A stretch of DNA of 8,433 nt from Chloroflexota bacterium (lineage in GTDB: Bacteria; Chloroflexota; Dehalococcoidia; Lucifugimonadales; Lucifugimonadaceae). Position 1 is the first letter of the stretch; the number at the start of each line of letters is the position of its first letter. The notes under the pieces were generated by a model. The model searched no databases. It saw nothing but the letters and a program-made list of their open reading frames with translations, and was not told the origin of the DNA. The stretch is from positions 1 to 8,433 of the forward strand of contig JACPRT010000115.1 in assembly GCA_016189845.1 (NCBI GenBank). Reading direction: 5' to 3'. A program made the position numbers and the translations under genes. Positions 1 through 6,135 of this stretch are shown in pieces.

Positions 1-474
1 GAAGAGATCGTCTCCCAGGGCGAATACAAAGGGTTCGATCCCACGTACGTTCTCAGACGCAGCGCAGGGCAGGCCGTGCTCGAAGCCATGGCGACCGCCG
101 GGGTCGAGCAGCTTCGTCGCCGGCGAATCTCCGAACTGTCAATGGGGCAGCAGCAGCGCGTGCTGATCGCGCGCAGCCTGGTCCGCCGGCCCGAGAAGCT
201 GGAGCACGACGAGCCGGTAGCTGGCGTGGACGCCGGTGGCCAGGAGCATTACATCGAGCTGAACCGACGCCTCAACCGCGAGCGCGGGATCACGATCCTG
301 ATGGTGTCGCACGACATCGGCGCAGTGCTGCGCGACGCGACCGCGGTCGCATGCATCAACCGCAAAATCGTATTCCACGGCCCTTCACACTCGATTACCG
401 CCCGTGAGCTTTCGCTGCTGTACGGGATCCCGGTGGACGTGCTCATCCACGACGCCCTGCACGAGCACCGGTAG
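1..474 (+). CDS. Metal ABC transporter ATP-binding protein (ZnuC/MntB-like), 5' end missing
   Basis: This is the last 157 residues of a cytoplasmic ATPase that would energise uptake of a divalent metal (Zn or Mn) through the permease encoded next. The frame is open from base 1, so the Walker A and Q-loop half lies upstream of the window. Seen here: an ABC signature reading LSMGQ instead of LSGGQ (bases 136-150), followed by QQRVLIARSLVRRP typical of the ZnuC family; a Walker B Asp-Glu pair (208-213) and D-loop AGVD; and the H-loop His in MVSHD (310-312). Oddly, the strand before the catalytic DE is K-L-E-H, where the family usually has four hydrophobic residues, and the residue after DEP is Val rather than Thr. 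The stop lies 5 bp before the permease start, consistent with one operon. The family call is firm; metal specificity cannot be read from this fragment. Confidence 0.88.
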   Translation, partial: EEIVSQGEYKGFDPTYVLRRSAGQAVLEAMATAGVEQLRRRRISELSMGQQQRVLIARSLVRRPEKLEHDEPVAGVDAGGQEHYIELNRRLNRERGITILMVSHDIGAVLRDATAVACINRKIVFHGPSHSITARELSLLYGIPVDVLIHDALHEHR

Positions 475-479
475 CGACG

Positions 480-1310
480 GTGCCGGAGCTTCTCCAGTAC
501 GACTTCATGGTGCGCGCCCTCATCGGCGGCGCAGTCGTCGGCGCCCTCGCGCCTGCGCTGGGAGTGTTCCTGTTCCTCCGCAGGCTCTCACTCATCGCCG
601 ACACGCTGTCCCACGTCGCATTCATGGGCGTGGCGGTCGGCATCGCCACACGCACGTTTCCGCCGTTCGTGGCGCTGATATCGACCGGCTCCGCCGCCGC
701 CGCCATCGAGTACCTGAGGTCACGACGCCTGCTGCCGGGCGATGCCGCGCTCGCGGTGTTCCTGTACACGGCGCTTGCTGTCGCGGTCGTATTGATCAGC
801 ATCACCACAGGATTCAGCCGCGACCTGTTCGGGTACCTGTTCGGTAGCGTGCTAACGATTGCTCCGGTCGATCTCTGGTTGACCCTGGGACTCACCGTCG
901 CCACCGTCGGATTCGTGCTGCTCTTCTTCGCCGAGCTTGCCCAGACGTCGCTCGACGCCGACCTCGCCCGGACCAGCGGAATCCGGGTCGATGTAATAAA
1001 CCTGGTCCTGGCAGTGCTCGCAGGCGCCACCATCACGCTGTCGATGAGGGTCGTTGGCGTGCTGCTGGTCGGCACGCTGATTGTGGTACCGGTCATCGCG
1101 GCGTTGAGGGTGTCCGCCGGGCTGCGCCAGACGATGGCGGTCGCCATAGGCCTCGGCGTCCTGAGCGCGGTCGCCGGGCTGACCATCGCCTTCTACGCGG
1201 ATATCGCGCCCGGCGGCTCGATTTCGCTGACCGCGGTCGGCATCATGTTGCTTGCATTCGGCGCCGGATACATGCGCGATCGCATGGCGGGCGCCGCATC
1301 GCGCAGGTGA
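480..1310 (+). CDS. Metal ABC transporter permease, ABC-3 family (ZnuB/MntC-like)
   Basis: This 276-residue integral membrane protein forms the channel of a Zn/Mn-type ABC importer, pairing with the ATPase just upstream. The protein is hydrophobic throughout, with about eight predicted membrane segments. It carries the family hallmark after the first helices: RRLSLIADTLSHVAFMGVAVG aligns with the usual RRLSLIGDALSHAALPGVALG pattern, the cytoplasmic coupling region. Length is normal for the family. I chose the GTG start at 480 because the N-terminal LLQYDFMVRALIGG matches the usual short lead-in before the first helix; an ATG at 507 is the alternative. No clear Shine-Dalgarno precedes 480, consistent with translational coupling to the ATPase 5 bp upstream. 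The substrate-binding protein is not in the window. Which metal is carried is unknown. Confidence 0.9.
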   Translation: MPELLQYDFMVRALIGGAVVGALAPALGVFLFLRRLSLIADTLSHVAFMGVAVGIATRTFPPFVALISTGSAAAAIEYLRSRRLLPGDAALAVFLYTALAVAVVLISITTGFSRDLFGYLFGSVLTIAPVDLWLTLGLTVATVGFVLLFFAELAQTSLDADLARTSGIRVDVINLVLAVLAGATITLSMRVVGVLLVGTLIVVPVIAALRVSAGLRQTMAVAIGLGVLSAVAGLTIAFYADIAPGGSISLTAVGIMLLAFGAGYMRDRMAGAASRR

Positions 1311-1333
1311 CGCGCGCGCCGATAGTCCCGACG

Positions 1334-1382
1334 GTACAATCGGTCGCTGTGGCGACCCGCCGGCGTTGTGCCGGCACCGACC
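1334..1382 (+). promoter_or_regulatory. Structured leader with weak -10 box ahead of the TerB-like gene
   Basis: A TACAAT hexamer at 1334-1339 could be a -10 box, but I see no matching -35. It is followed by two perfect 6-bp stems: GGTCGC/GCGACC (1342-1347 with 1352-1357, 4-nt loop) and GCCGGC/GCCGGC (1359-1364 with 1370-1375, 5-nt loop). A downstream CGACC (1378-1382) could also pair with 1342-1346, excluding the first stem. These may instead terminate the upstream ABC operon, although no T-run follows directly. Confidence 0.3.
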
Positions 1383-1394
1383 CAGGATTTTGAC

Positions 1395-1844
1395 GTGACA
1401 ATCTTCGATCGAGTCCTAAAACGCGACCGCGACGACGGTCCGATCGTCCTCAGCACGCCCGAAGCTTACGCGGCAATAGCGGTGGCTGCGATCGCGGCCG
1501 ACGGCAACGTGACCGACGACGAGGCGAACCGCACGGCGCTCAACCTCGCGACGGTGGCTGTCTTTCGCACATACGAATTGAAAGAGATGGGCGACGTCCT
1601 GAACCGGGTGGCCCTCCTGATCCAACGAAGAGGACCATCAACGGTGCTCAAGGCGGCGAAAGACACGTTGAGCAAGGCGCAGGCCGAGAGCGCTTTCTTC
1701 CTGGCTGCCGACCTCACGCTGGCCGACGGCAATTTTGGCACGGACGAGCGGGAGTTCCTCGAACAGCTGAAGAACACGCTCGGAGTAGACGACTCGACCG
1801 CGCTCAAGATCGTCGAAGTCGTCGTCATAAAGAACCGGACCTAG
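1395..1844 (+). CDS. TerB-like (TerB/DjlA-type) acidic helical protein
   Basis: A 149-residue soluble protein, probably cytoplasmic, with the TerB fold: a helical bundle with two symmetric acidic loops thought to bind divalent metal. The two loops are visible as AADGNVTDDEAN (residues 35-45) and LADGNFGTDERE (109-120), each with the DG(x)4-5DE pattern, separated by about 65 residues of amphipathic helix. I prefer the GTG at 1395 because AGGA (1384-1387) sits 7 nt before it. A GTG at 1368 would add nine residues but lies inside a hairpin and has no ribosome site. It follows the ABC permease by 84 bp on the same strand, but is probably separate given the structured gap. TerB relatives occur in tellurite and stress operons; none of their partners (TerC, TerD, TerZ) are here, so tellurite resistance should not be inferred. 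Confidence 0.72.
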   Translation: MTIFDRVLKRDRDDGPIVLSTPEAYAAIAVAAIAADGNVTDDEANRTALNLATVAVFRTYELKEMGDVLNRVALLIQRRGPSTVLKAAKDTLSKAQAESAFFLAADLTLADGNFGTDEREFLEQLKNTLGVDDSTALKIVEVVVIKNRT

Positions 1845-1848
1845 GCGC

Positions 1849-1867
1849 CGCCGGGACCGTTCCGGCG
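1849..1867. terminator. Hairpin between convergent genes
   Basis: CGCCGG (1849-1854) pairs perfectly with CCGGCG (1862-1867). One further G-T and one A-T pair extend the stem to 8 bp with a CCG loop. It lies between the TerB-like stop (1844) and the lipoprotein stop (1884, minus), where a bidirectional terminator would be expected. No U-run follows on either strand, so it is not a classical intrinsic terminator. Confidence 0.4.
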
Positions 1868-1883
1868 ATACGATGACCCGTGC

Positions 1884-3365
1884 CTATCTTTCGTAGTCCT
1901 TGGCAGCAGCCGTGAAACCGTCCACCTGGGCCGCCGTCTTCCCAGGGAATACTTCGCACTGAAGCGTCCGCGACCCGGTCATCCGCACCAGTGCTACACC
2001 CAGGACTTGATCCAGATTTCGCGACGCGATGTCGTCGCCTGGCCGGACGCCGCCAATCCCCAGCCCGTGCCGCGAGGGTTCGTTGGCCGCATACCATTCG
2101 AAGTAGGTGAGCTCGTATTTCACTAGCTCCGTCTCGGCCGTGATGTTTCGCGGGTCTGGCCCGTTGCCTTTGATGCCAAACTGGCGGGCGCCCCCGGAGT
2201 AGTTTCCGATCGAAAACCGCCACTGGGTGGGGTCTAGCGCGTCGGGGACGACCGCAAGGTGTCCGTCCCAGTACTTGCTCGGATTCGTGCCGGCGTAGGC
2301 GTTGGTCCCCTTCTGGAACCAGTTACCGACCAGTCTGCCATCCACGTCGTGATCGATCTTCCCGGACCGCGGCTCGGCCTTGCGGAGCATCTTCTTCAGG
2401 AGCGCGTCACGAACGTCCTCAGGGAAGTAGGGGAACGGGTCTACCGTGTGGACCTTCCATAGCTCACGGTCGTAGTGCGATGGCACGACGTAGCCCGGAA
2501 GCGTGACCGAATAGTCGTAGACGCCGAAGTCCAGGGTCTGCGCGCCGATACGCCCTACGAGCTGACCGGCCTTGATGGGAATGCCGTTCCATGGACCGGT
2601 CCGCCCACCCTGGGTCTTGCTCCACTCGGCCTCGAGCGCCGGTTCGAGCGAGGTGATCAGGTCGAAATAACTCACGAACGTGCAGGTATGCGCGATGTCC
2701 ATGCGCCACTCGCGGGCTTTCGCCTTGCCGGTGTCCACGTTGACGTCGCGCGGCTGCAGGTTGTAGATCACGCCATCCTGAATGGCTCGAACCTCATAGA
2801 CGTCGCGGCCAAGCGACCAGTCGGCGGGGCTGAAATACATGTGATCGATGGGCGTCACATGAGCGCCCGCGAGGGCACCGTAAGGCAGCAGATGTTGCAC
2901 GTCTTCCAGCCGCATCGGCGATTGCGCGAACGTCACAGGGCCCGAACCGCTGCAGCCGGCGAAGCGACCGGATGAAGGGGATGATTGGCGCGTGGGCGTG
3001 GGGGCGGGCCTTGTTGCGGTTGGCGCAGGCACCAGCGACGGCGTCGCGGCGAAGGTGGCTACCACGGTTCCTGTCGGAAGCGGGACGCGCGTTATGGTCG
3101 GGGTGAGGAGCGGTACCGGCGTCGGAATAGGTGCCTCGACAGGTGACGGGACCGGGGTCGGGGACACTCGCGCCTCGATGCCGCCAGCCGTCGGTGTGGC
3201 AATCTGAGCGGCGGCCGGTGAAGCGACAGCAGCCGCGCGCGCCTCGGGTTGGCTCGCCGAGACCACAGGCACGGGCGCTGGCGATTCGACGGTCATGGGC
3301 TCGCAGCTTGCGACCGTGACGAACAGTGCTAGGAGTGGAACGAACGGGACCAGCCTGATTCGCAT
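1884..3365 (-). CDS. Lipoprotein with Pro/Thr-rich linker and degenerate M23 peptidase-like domain
   Basis: A 493-residue predicted lipoprotein of unknown function. The start at 3365 gives a textbook type II signal peptide (MRIRLVPF, a hydrophobic core, then lipobox V-A-S-C with Cys21). A start at 3410 adds 15 polar residues and fits worse. Residues 26-130 are a Pro/Thr/Ser/Ala-rich spacer typical of surface-exposed proteins. Residues about 140-285 recall the M23 (LytM/peptidase) beta-fold: AHVTPIDHMYF (168-178) keeps an H-x4-D motif, VRAIQDGVIY (192-201) and KAGQLVGRIG (265-274) resemble the core strands, and H226 sits where M23 proteins have the YxHL strand. The closing HxH strand is replaced by LDFGVYD (278-284), so two metal ligands appear absent. 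Residues 335-493 form a further Trp/Tyr/Gly-rich domain I do not recognise. It is probably a binding or structural envelope protein rather than an active hydrolase; the fold assignment is tentative. Confidence 0.7.
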   Translation of the reverse strand: MRIRLVPFVPLLALFVTVASCEPMTVESPAPVPVVSASQPEARAAAVASPAAAQIATPTAGGIEARVSPTPVPSPVEAPIPTPVPLLTPTITRVPLPTGTVVATFAATPSLVPAPTATRPAPTPTRQSSPSSGRFAGCSGSGPVTFAQSPMRLEDVQHLLPYGALAGAHVTPIDHMYFSPADWSLGRDVYEVRAIQDGVIYNLQPRDVNVDTGKAKAREWRMDIAHTCTFVSYFDLITSLEPALEAEWSKTQGGRTGPWNGIPIKAGQLVGRIGAQTLDFGVYDYSVTLPGYVVPSHYDRELWKVHTVDPFPYFPEDVRDALLKKMLRKAEPRSGKIDHDVDGRLVGNWFQKGTNAYAGTNPSKYWDGHLAVVPDALDPTQWRFSIGNYSGGARQFGIKGNGPDPRNITAETELVKYELTYFEWYAANEPSRHGLGIGGVRPGDDIASRNLDQVLGVALVRMTGSRTLQCEVFPGKTAAQVDGFTAAAKDYER

Positions 3366-3403
3366 ACTTACGGATTCTGAGCTGCGCCGCAAGCTGCTCA
3401 CCA

Positions 3404-3416
3404 CGGGCATTGCCCG
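3404..3416. repeat. 13-bp palindrome near the lipoprotein start
   Basis: CGGGCA-T-TGCCCG is a perfect palindrome with a single central base, about 40 bp upstream of the preferred lipoprotein start (3365) and overlapping the alternative start codon at 3408-3410. It could be an operator for the lipoprotein gene or a small RNA hairpin. I found no second copy in the window. Confidence 0.3.
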
Positions 3417-3462
3417 GCTCGAAGTAGGGGATTCCCGCAGGTCATTCGGCGCCGCGGCGGAT

Positions 3463-3477
3463 GAGATAGGCTGTCTC
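3463..3477. other. Small hairpin just downstream of the GNAT remnant
   Basis: GAGATA (3463-3468) pairs with TGTCTC (3472-3477), with one G-T wobble and a 3-nt loop. It lies 4-19 bp past the stop of the acetyltransferase remnant on the minus strand, the position of a terminator. There is no T-run, so it may be a relic or have no function. Confidence 0.25.
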
Positions 3478-3481
3478 GCCC

Positions 3482-3643
3482 TCAGGCCGGGGCATCGAAC
3501 CGCTTACCATAGACTGCGGTCGGCACTCCCTCGACACCGGTCGGACGCTGCCCGATCATCGCCCAGCCCGACTTCTCGTAGAGTGCCCGGGCCCGTTGGT
3601 TCGCCACGATCACGCCCAGGGGTGAAGGGCACGGGACCTCCAA
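3482..3643 (-). pseudogene. GNAT acetyltransferase C-terminal remnant
   Basis: The minus strand ending at the TGA at 3482-3484 encodes about 45-50 residues that read as the C-terminal end of a GNAT N-acetyltransferase. VIVANQRARALYEKSGW is the acetyl-CoA-proximal N-x-RARxLYEKxG motif, followed by IGQRPTGVEGVPTAVYGKRF, a typical final strand pair. A complete GNAT enzyme needs about 140-170 residues, with the main CoA-binding Q/RxxGxG/A loop before this block. That part is absent: upstream of about 3643 the frame loses family character and runs into the oppositely oriented dehydratase gene. A possible trace of the preceding strand is AILEV just before PCPSP. I read this as a decayed remnant whose 5' two-thirds were lost, probably when the neighbouring gene arrived. 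The left edge is firm; the right edge is approximate. Confidence 0.7.
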
Positions 3644-3656
3644 AATGGCGGACCTA

Positions 3657-3684
3657 TCGACACATGAGGCCGGCAGATCATAAT
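3657..3684 (+). promoter_or_regulatory. Sigma-70-type promoter for the enolase-superfamily gene
   Basis: TCGACA (3657-3662, 5 of 6 to TTGACA) and CATAAT (3679-3684, 5 of 6 to TATAAT) are separated by 16 bp and point at the gene starting at 3702. A GGGAGG ribosome site (3691-3696) lies 5 nt before the ATG. The predicted transcript would have a very short leader, since initiation would fall near 3690. This is the best sigma-70 match I saw in the window. Confidence 0.55.
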
Positions 3685-3701
3685 CGGCGCGGGAGGTTTC
3701 A

Positions 3702-4874
3702 ATGAAGATCACGGGCATAACTGTCGTGCCGCTATCAGACCCGGTTCCACCGGAAAAACGGCACCGCAACGACATGGGCACGAAGGTGAAGAGCGATTCC
3801 GCGATCATCGTCGTCGACACGGACAAAGGTCTGCGCGGCATGGGCGCCGCCATGACGTCGCCCTCGGTTGTGAAGGCGATCGTGGAGGACGAGCTCGGCC
3901 CGGACATCGTCGGCATGGACCCGATGTACTCGGAGCTGATCTACGAGACACTCTTCAACGGCAGCAGAACCACCCCTGCCCTCGCGATGGGATGGTCCCA
4001 GCCGGTCGCCGAACGTCGCGCCGGCGTCTACATGGAAGCCATTGCCGGCATCGATATCGCCATCTGGGATGTGAAAGCGCAGGCAATGGGCCTTCCGGTG
4101 TACAAGGCGCTTGGCGCCGTGCGAGATAGCGTTCGCGGTTATGGCTCCGGCGGGTGGGCGCCGGGCGACGAGGCGGAGGCGGAGCTCGGCGGGTATGCCG
4201 CAAAGGGCTTCTCCGCGGTCAAGATGCGGGTGATCGGGCGCGACGGCTACTCGATCGAGAAGGCCCGCCGGCGGGTCGAAGCGGCCCGGCGTGGCGTTGG
4301 ACCGAACGTGGAGATCATGATCGACGCCCATGGCGCTCTGGACGTGACGAACGCGGTCGCGGTCGCCAACGCCCTGGAAGACCTCAAGATCGCATGGTTC
4401 GAGGAGCCGGTCTCCCCGGACGACCACCCTGGCCAGGCCCAGGTCAGGGCCGCCACCGACATTCCGATTGCGTCCGGCGAGCGAGAATTCACCCGGTACG
4501 GCTTCGCCGACCTGATCCGGCACGACGCGCTCGATGTCGCTCAGCCGGACGTCGCCCGCGCCGGCGGGTTTACGGAGATCCGCCGCATCGCAGCCCTGAC
4601 TTCGGCGCACCAGCTCAGGCTCGCGCCGCACGCCTGGGGAAACGCCGTCCTGTTTGCCGCTTCGATCCACGTGGCGATGTCATCGCCGAACTGCCACATC
4701 CTGGAGGTCAGCCAGGGCTACATGCCAATGATGTGGGAGCTGTTTGGCGAGGAGTTCGACATCCGTAAGGACGGGACAGTCCACGCGCCGGACCGTCCTG
4801 GGCTCGGGTTCACGCTCCGTAAGGGCGCACTCGAGCGGTTCAAATACGTCCCGGGCCCGGAAAGCGTGTGGTGA
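3702..4874 (+). CDS. Mandelate racemase/muconate lactonizing-family protein (enolase superfamily), probable sugar-acid dehydratase
   Basis: A 390-residue cytoplasmic Mg-dependent enzyme that would abstract a proton alpha to a carboxylate, most likely dehydrating an aldonic or aldaric sugar acid. An N-terminal capping domain (about 1-125) precedes a TIM-barrel. The catalytic set is complete for the mandelate racemase subgroup: K174-M-R176 on the second strand (KxR rather than the commoner KxK); metal ligands Asp208 (in IDAHG), the Glu of WFEEP (234/235) and Glu260 (in ASGE); and the His-Asp dyad Asp283 (QPDVARAGG) and His310 (APHAWG). Length is normal. The ATG start is supported by GGGAGG 5 nt upstream. 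It converges with the isomerase gene 25 bp downstream, which may act on related sugars. Substrate cannot be assigned from sequence alone; a racemase or epimerase activity remains possible. Confidence 0.88.
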   Translation: MKITGITVVPLSDPVPPEKRHRNDMGTKVKSDSAIIVVDTDKGLRGMGAAMTSPSVVKAIVEDELGPDIVGMDPMYSELIYETLFNGSRTTPALAMGWSQPVAERRAGVYMEAIAGIDIAIWDVKAQAMGLPVYKALGAVRDSVRGYGSGGWAPGDEAEAELGGYAAKGFSAVKMRVIGRDGYSIEKARRRVEAARRGVGPNVEIMIDAHGALDVTNAVAVANALEDLKIAWFEEPVSPDDHPGQAQVRAATDIPIASGEREFTRYGFADLIRHDALDVAQPDVARAGGFTEIRRIAALTSAHQLRLAPHAWGNAVLFAASIHVAMSSPNCHILEVSQGYMPMMWELFGEEFDIRKDGTVHAPDRPGLGFTLRKGALERFKYVPGPESVW

Positions 4875-4899
4875 TGGCGATTGGCCGCGGGCCTTCGGA

Positions 4900-5787
4900 T
4901 CAGCGCGGCGGTGGCACCTTCCCGATGCCGTGCTTTTCCCACCGCTCGCGTACCGCTGCGACCTCCGAGACGGCCTCCTCGAGCGAGCCCGGGTAGTTCT
5001 TGAAGCCGATCTCAAAGGTCCAGGCGCCGTCGAACGCGATGTCCTTGAGCGCCCGGCCAAACGCGTCGAAATCGATAACGCCGCGCCCGGGCGGCAGATG
5101 GTCGTCCTCGGTGGTCGAACCGTCCTGCATGTGCACCGCGTAGAGGCGGTCACCGGCGATGCGCGTCTGGTCGGCGACGTCCAACCCTCGGAGACGGGTG
5201 TGTCCGATGTCATGGCAGATCCCCACCTGCTCGCGCGGGAACGCCGAGATGAATGCGCGAAGCTCCTGCATGGTCTGCAGCGGCCGGAACGGATTCGCGG
5301 TCGAAGCGAGGTTCTCGAGGGCCATGCGGACGCCGGCCTCCTGGGCGATTGGCACGAGGTCCGCGATCGAGCGGTGCGATGCCTCGACATGTGAGCCCAG
5401 CATTTCCGGCGTGTGAGCCGGCGCGCCCTTCCTGCGCAGATGAGAGTGAACGATGACGGTACGGCCGCCGAGCTCGCCCAGGAACCGGAAGGCAGACGCG
5501 ACCCGCCTCACCCCATCCGTGCGTTCGCGTTCGTCGAGGCTCGCGAGGTTCACGTTGGTGTACGGCGCATGGAGCGAGTGTGCGCGGAGGCCGAGGTGCT
5601 TCAGGGCGGCCTGGAAGGGCTTCGGGTCCGGGTGTTCGCCAGACTCCCATGCGGGTCCTTCAGCCAGCAACTCCGTCTCTCGAAATCCGGCGGCAGCGAC
5701 CGCGTCCAGGGCGCGGACGGGATCGCCGCTCGCGTGGCCGTCCTTATCGTCGACAAAGAGGACGCTCGAAAGGCTGAACGTTGGCAT
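4900..5787 (-). CDS. Sugar phosphate isomerase/epimerase (xylose isomerase-like TIM barrel)
   Basis: A 295-residue cytoplasmic TIM-barrel protein of the AP-endonuclease-2/xylose isomerase-like family, whose members isomerise or epimerise sugars or cleave related substrates using a divalent metal. Family motifs occur in order: HSLHAPY (70-76), VIVHSH (111-116), ALEN with metal ligand Glu158, CHDIGHTRL with Asp193 and His196, AVHMQDG with His219, DDHLPPGRGVIDF (228-240) and a final ligand Glu259 in FEIGF. The Glu-Asp-His-Glu metal set therefore looks intact. The ATG at 5787 has AGGA 7-8 nt upstream on the minus strand. A TAGAAT hexamer (complement of 5824-5829) could be its -10 box, with no clear -35. 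It is transcribed towards the enolase-superfamily gene and divergently from the VapBC pair. Exact substrate is unknown. Confidence 0.87.
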   Translation of the reverse strand: MPTFSLSSVLFVDDKDGHASGDPVRALDAVAAAGFRETELLAEGPAWESGEHPDPKPFQAALKHLGLRAHSLHAPYTNVNLASLDERERTDGVRRVASAFRFLGELGGRTVIVHSHLRRKGAPAHTPEMLGSHVEASHRSIADLVPIAQEAGVRMALENLASTANPFRPLQTMQELRAFISAFPREQVGICHDIGHTRLRGLDVADQTRIAGDRLYAVHMQDGSTTEDDHLPPGRGVIDFDAFGRALKDIAFDGAWTFEIGFKNYPGSLEEAVSEVAAVRERWEKHGIGKVPPPR

Positions 5788-5834
5788 GGCGAGTTCCTGT
5801 CCTGGCAGTGAGATCGGGCGGCGATTCTAGCACT

Positions 5835-5854
5835 AAAGGTATAAAGGTACTACC
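5835..5854. promoter_or_regulatory. Tandem 8-bp repeats and inverted repeat, candidate VapB operator
   Basis: AAAGGTAT (5835-5842) is followed directly by AAAGGTAC (5843-5850), a tandem repeat differing in its last base. The inverted repeat GGTA-C-TACC (5846-5854) overlaps the second copy. The block includes TATAAA (5840-5845), a possible -10 box for the antitoxin gene at 5863, and lies just upstream of the possible -10 of the divergent isomerase gene. Ribbon-helix-helix antitoxins normally bind such short repeats to repress their own operon, so this is a likely autoregulatory site. No Shine-Dalgarno precedes the ATG at 5863. Confidence 0.5.
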
Positions 5855-5862
5855 ATACGATC

Positions 5863-6135
5863 ATGCCGAAACAGAAACTCACCCTCACATTGGACAGCGA
5901 GAACGTCGAACACCTTCGATCATTGGTCGGCGCCCGCAGTCTCTCGGCCGCCGTGGATTCGGCCGTGCAAGCCTACCTTGCGCGGTTACGCCATCTTCAG
6001 GCCGTCGATGAGTGGCTAGTAGAAATGGAACGCGCGCACGGGCCAATACCAACGCAAAGCCTGGAGTGGGCCGCGAGGCTCGTCGAGAATTGGGAAGCGC
6101 AGCGCAACGCCCGCGCTTCCAAACCGGGCGTTTGA
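5863..6135 (+). CDS. Ribbon-helix-helix antitoxin (VapB-type)
   Basis: A 90-residue DNA-binding antitoxin expected to neutralise the PIN-domain toxin encoded immediately downstream and to repress the pair. The N-terminus KQKLTLTLD (residues 3-11) is the paired beta-strand of the ribbon-helix-helix fold, followed by helices at about 12-22 and 26-42 (SLSAAVDSAVQAYLA). The C-terminal half (45-90), rich in Trp, Glu and Arg, would wrap the toxin. Its TGA overlaps the toxin ATG by one base (TGATG at 6133-6137), showing translational coupling. There is no clear ribosome site before the ATG, and the likely promoter is very close, so the transcript may be nearly leaderless. The class is inferred from fold pattern plus the partner; I do not claim a specific named family member. 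Confidence 0.8.
   Translation: MPKQKLTLTLDSENVEHLRSLVGARSLSAAVDSAVQAYLARLRHLQAVDEWLVEMERAHGPIPTQSLEWAARLVENWEAQRNARASKPGV

Noticed and set aside
443..1186. Long minus-strand open frame (247 codons) opposite the permease
   Set aside because: Low-complexity Ser/Thr/Arg-rich translation with no family motif, fully antisense to a clear membrane protein. It is a GC-rich shadow.
3482..3916. Reading the GNAT remnant as a full 144-residue protein
   Set aside because: Residues upstream of about 3643 lack GNAT features and overlap the dehydratase start on the other strand; only the C-terminal motif is real.
3735..4670. Long minus-strand open frame (311 codons) opposite the dehydratase
   Set aside because: Antisense to an enzyme with a complete catalytic set; the translation is Arg/Asp/His-rich without recognisable domains.
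4680..5390. Minus-strand open frame spanning the dehydratase end and the isomerase
   Set aside because: It is Arg/Ser-rich, crosses two well-supported genes in other frames and has no motifs.
6012..6134. Longer start for the PIN toxin at 6012
   Set aside because: It would overlap most of the antitoxin, and the added 41 residues are Arg/Ala-rich; the ATG overlapping the antitoxin stop begins right at the PIN fold.
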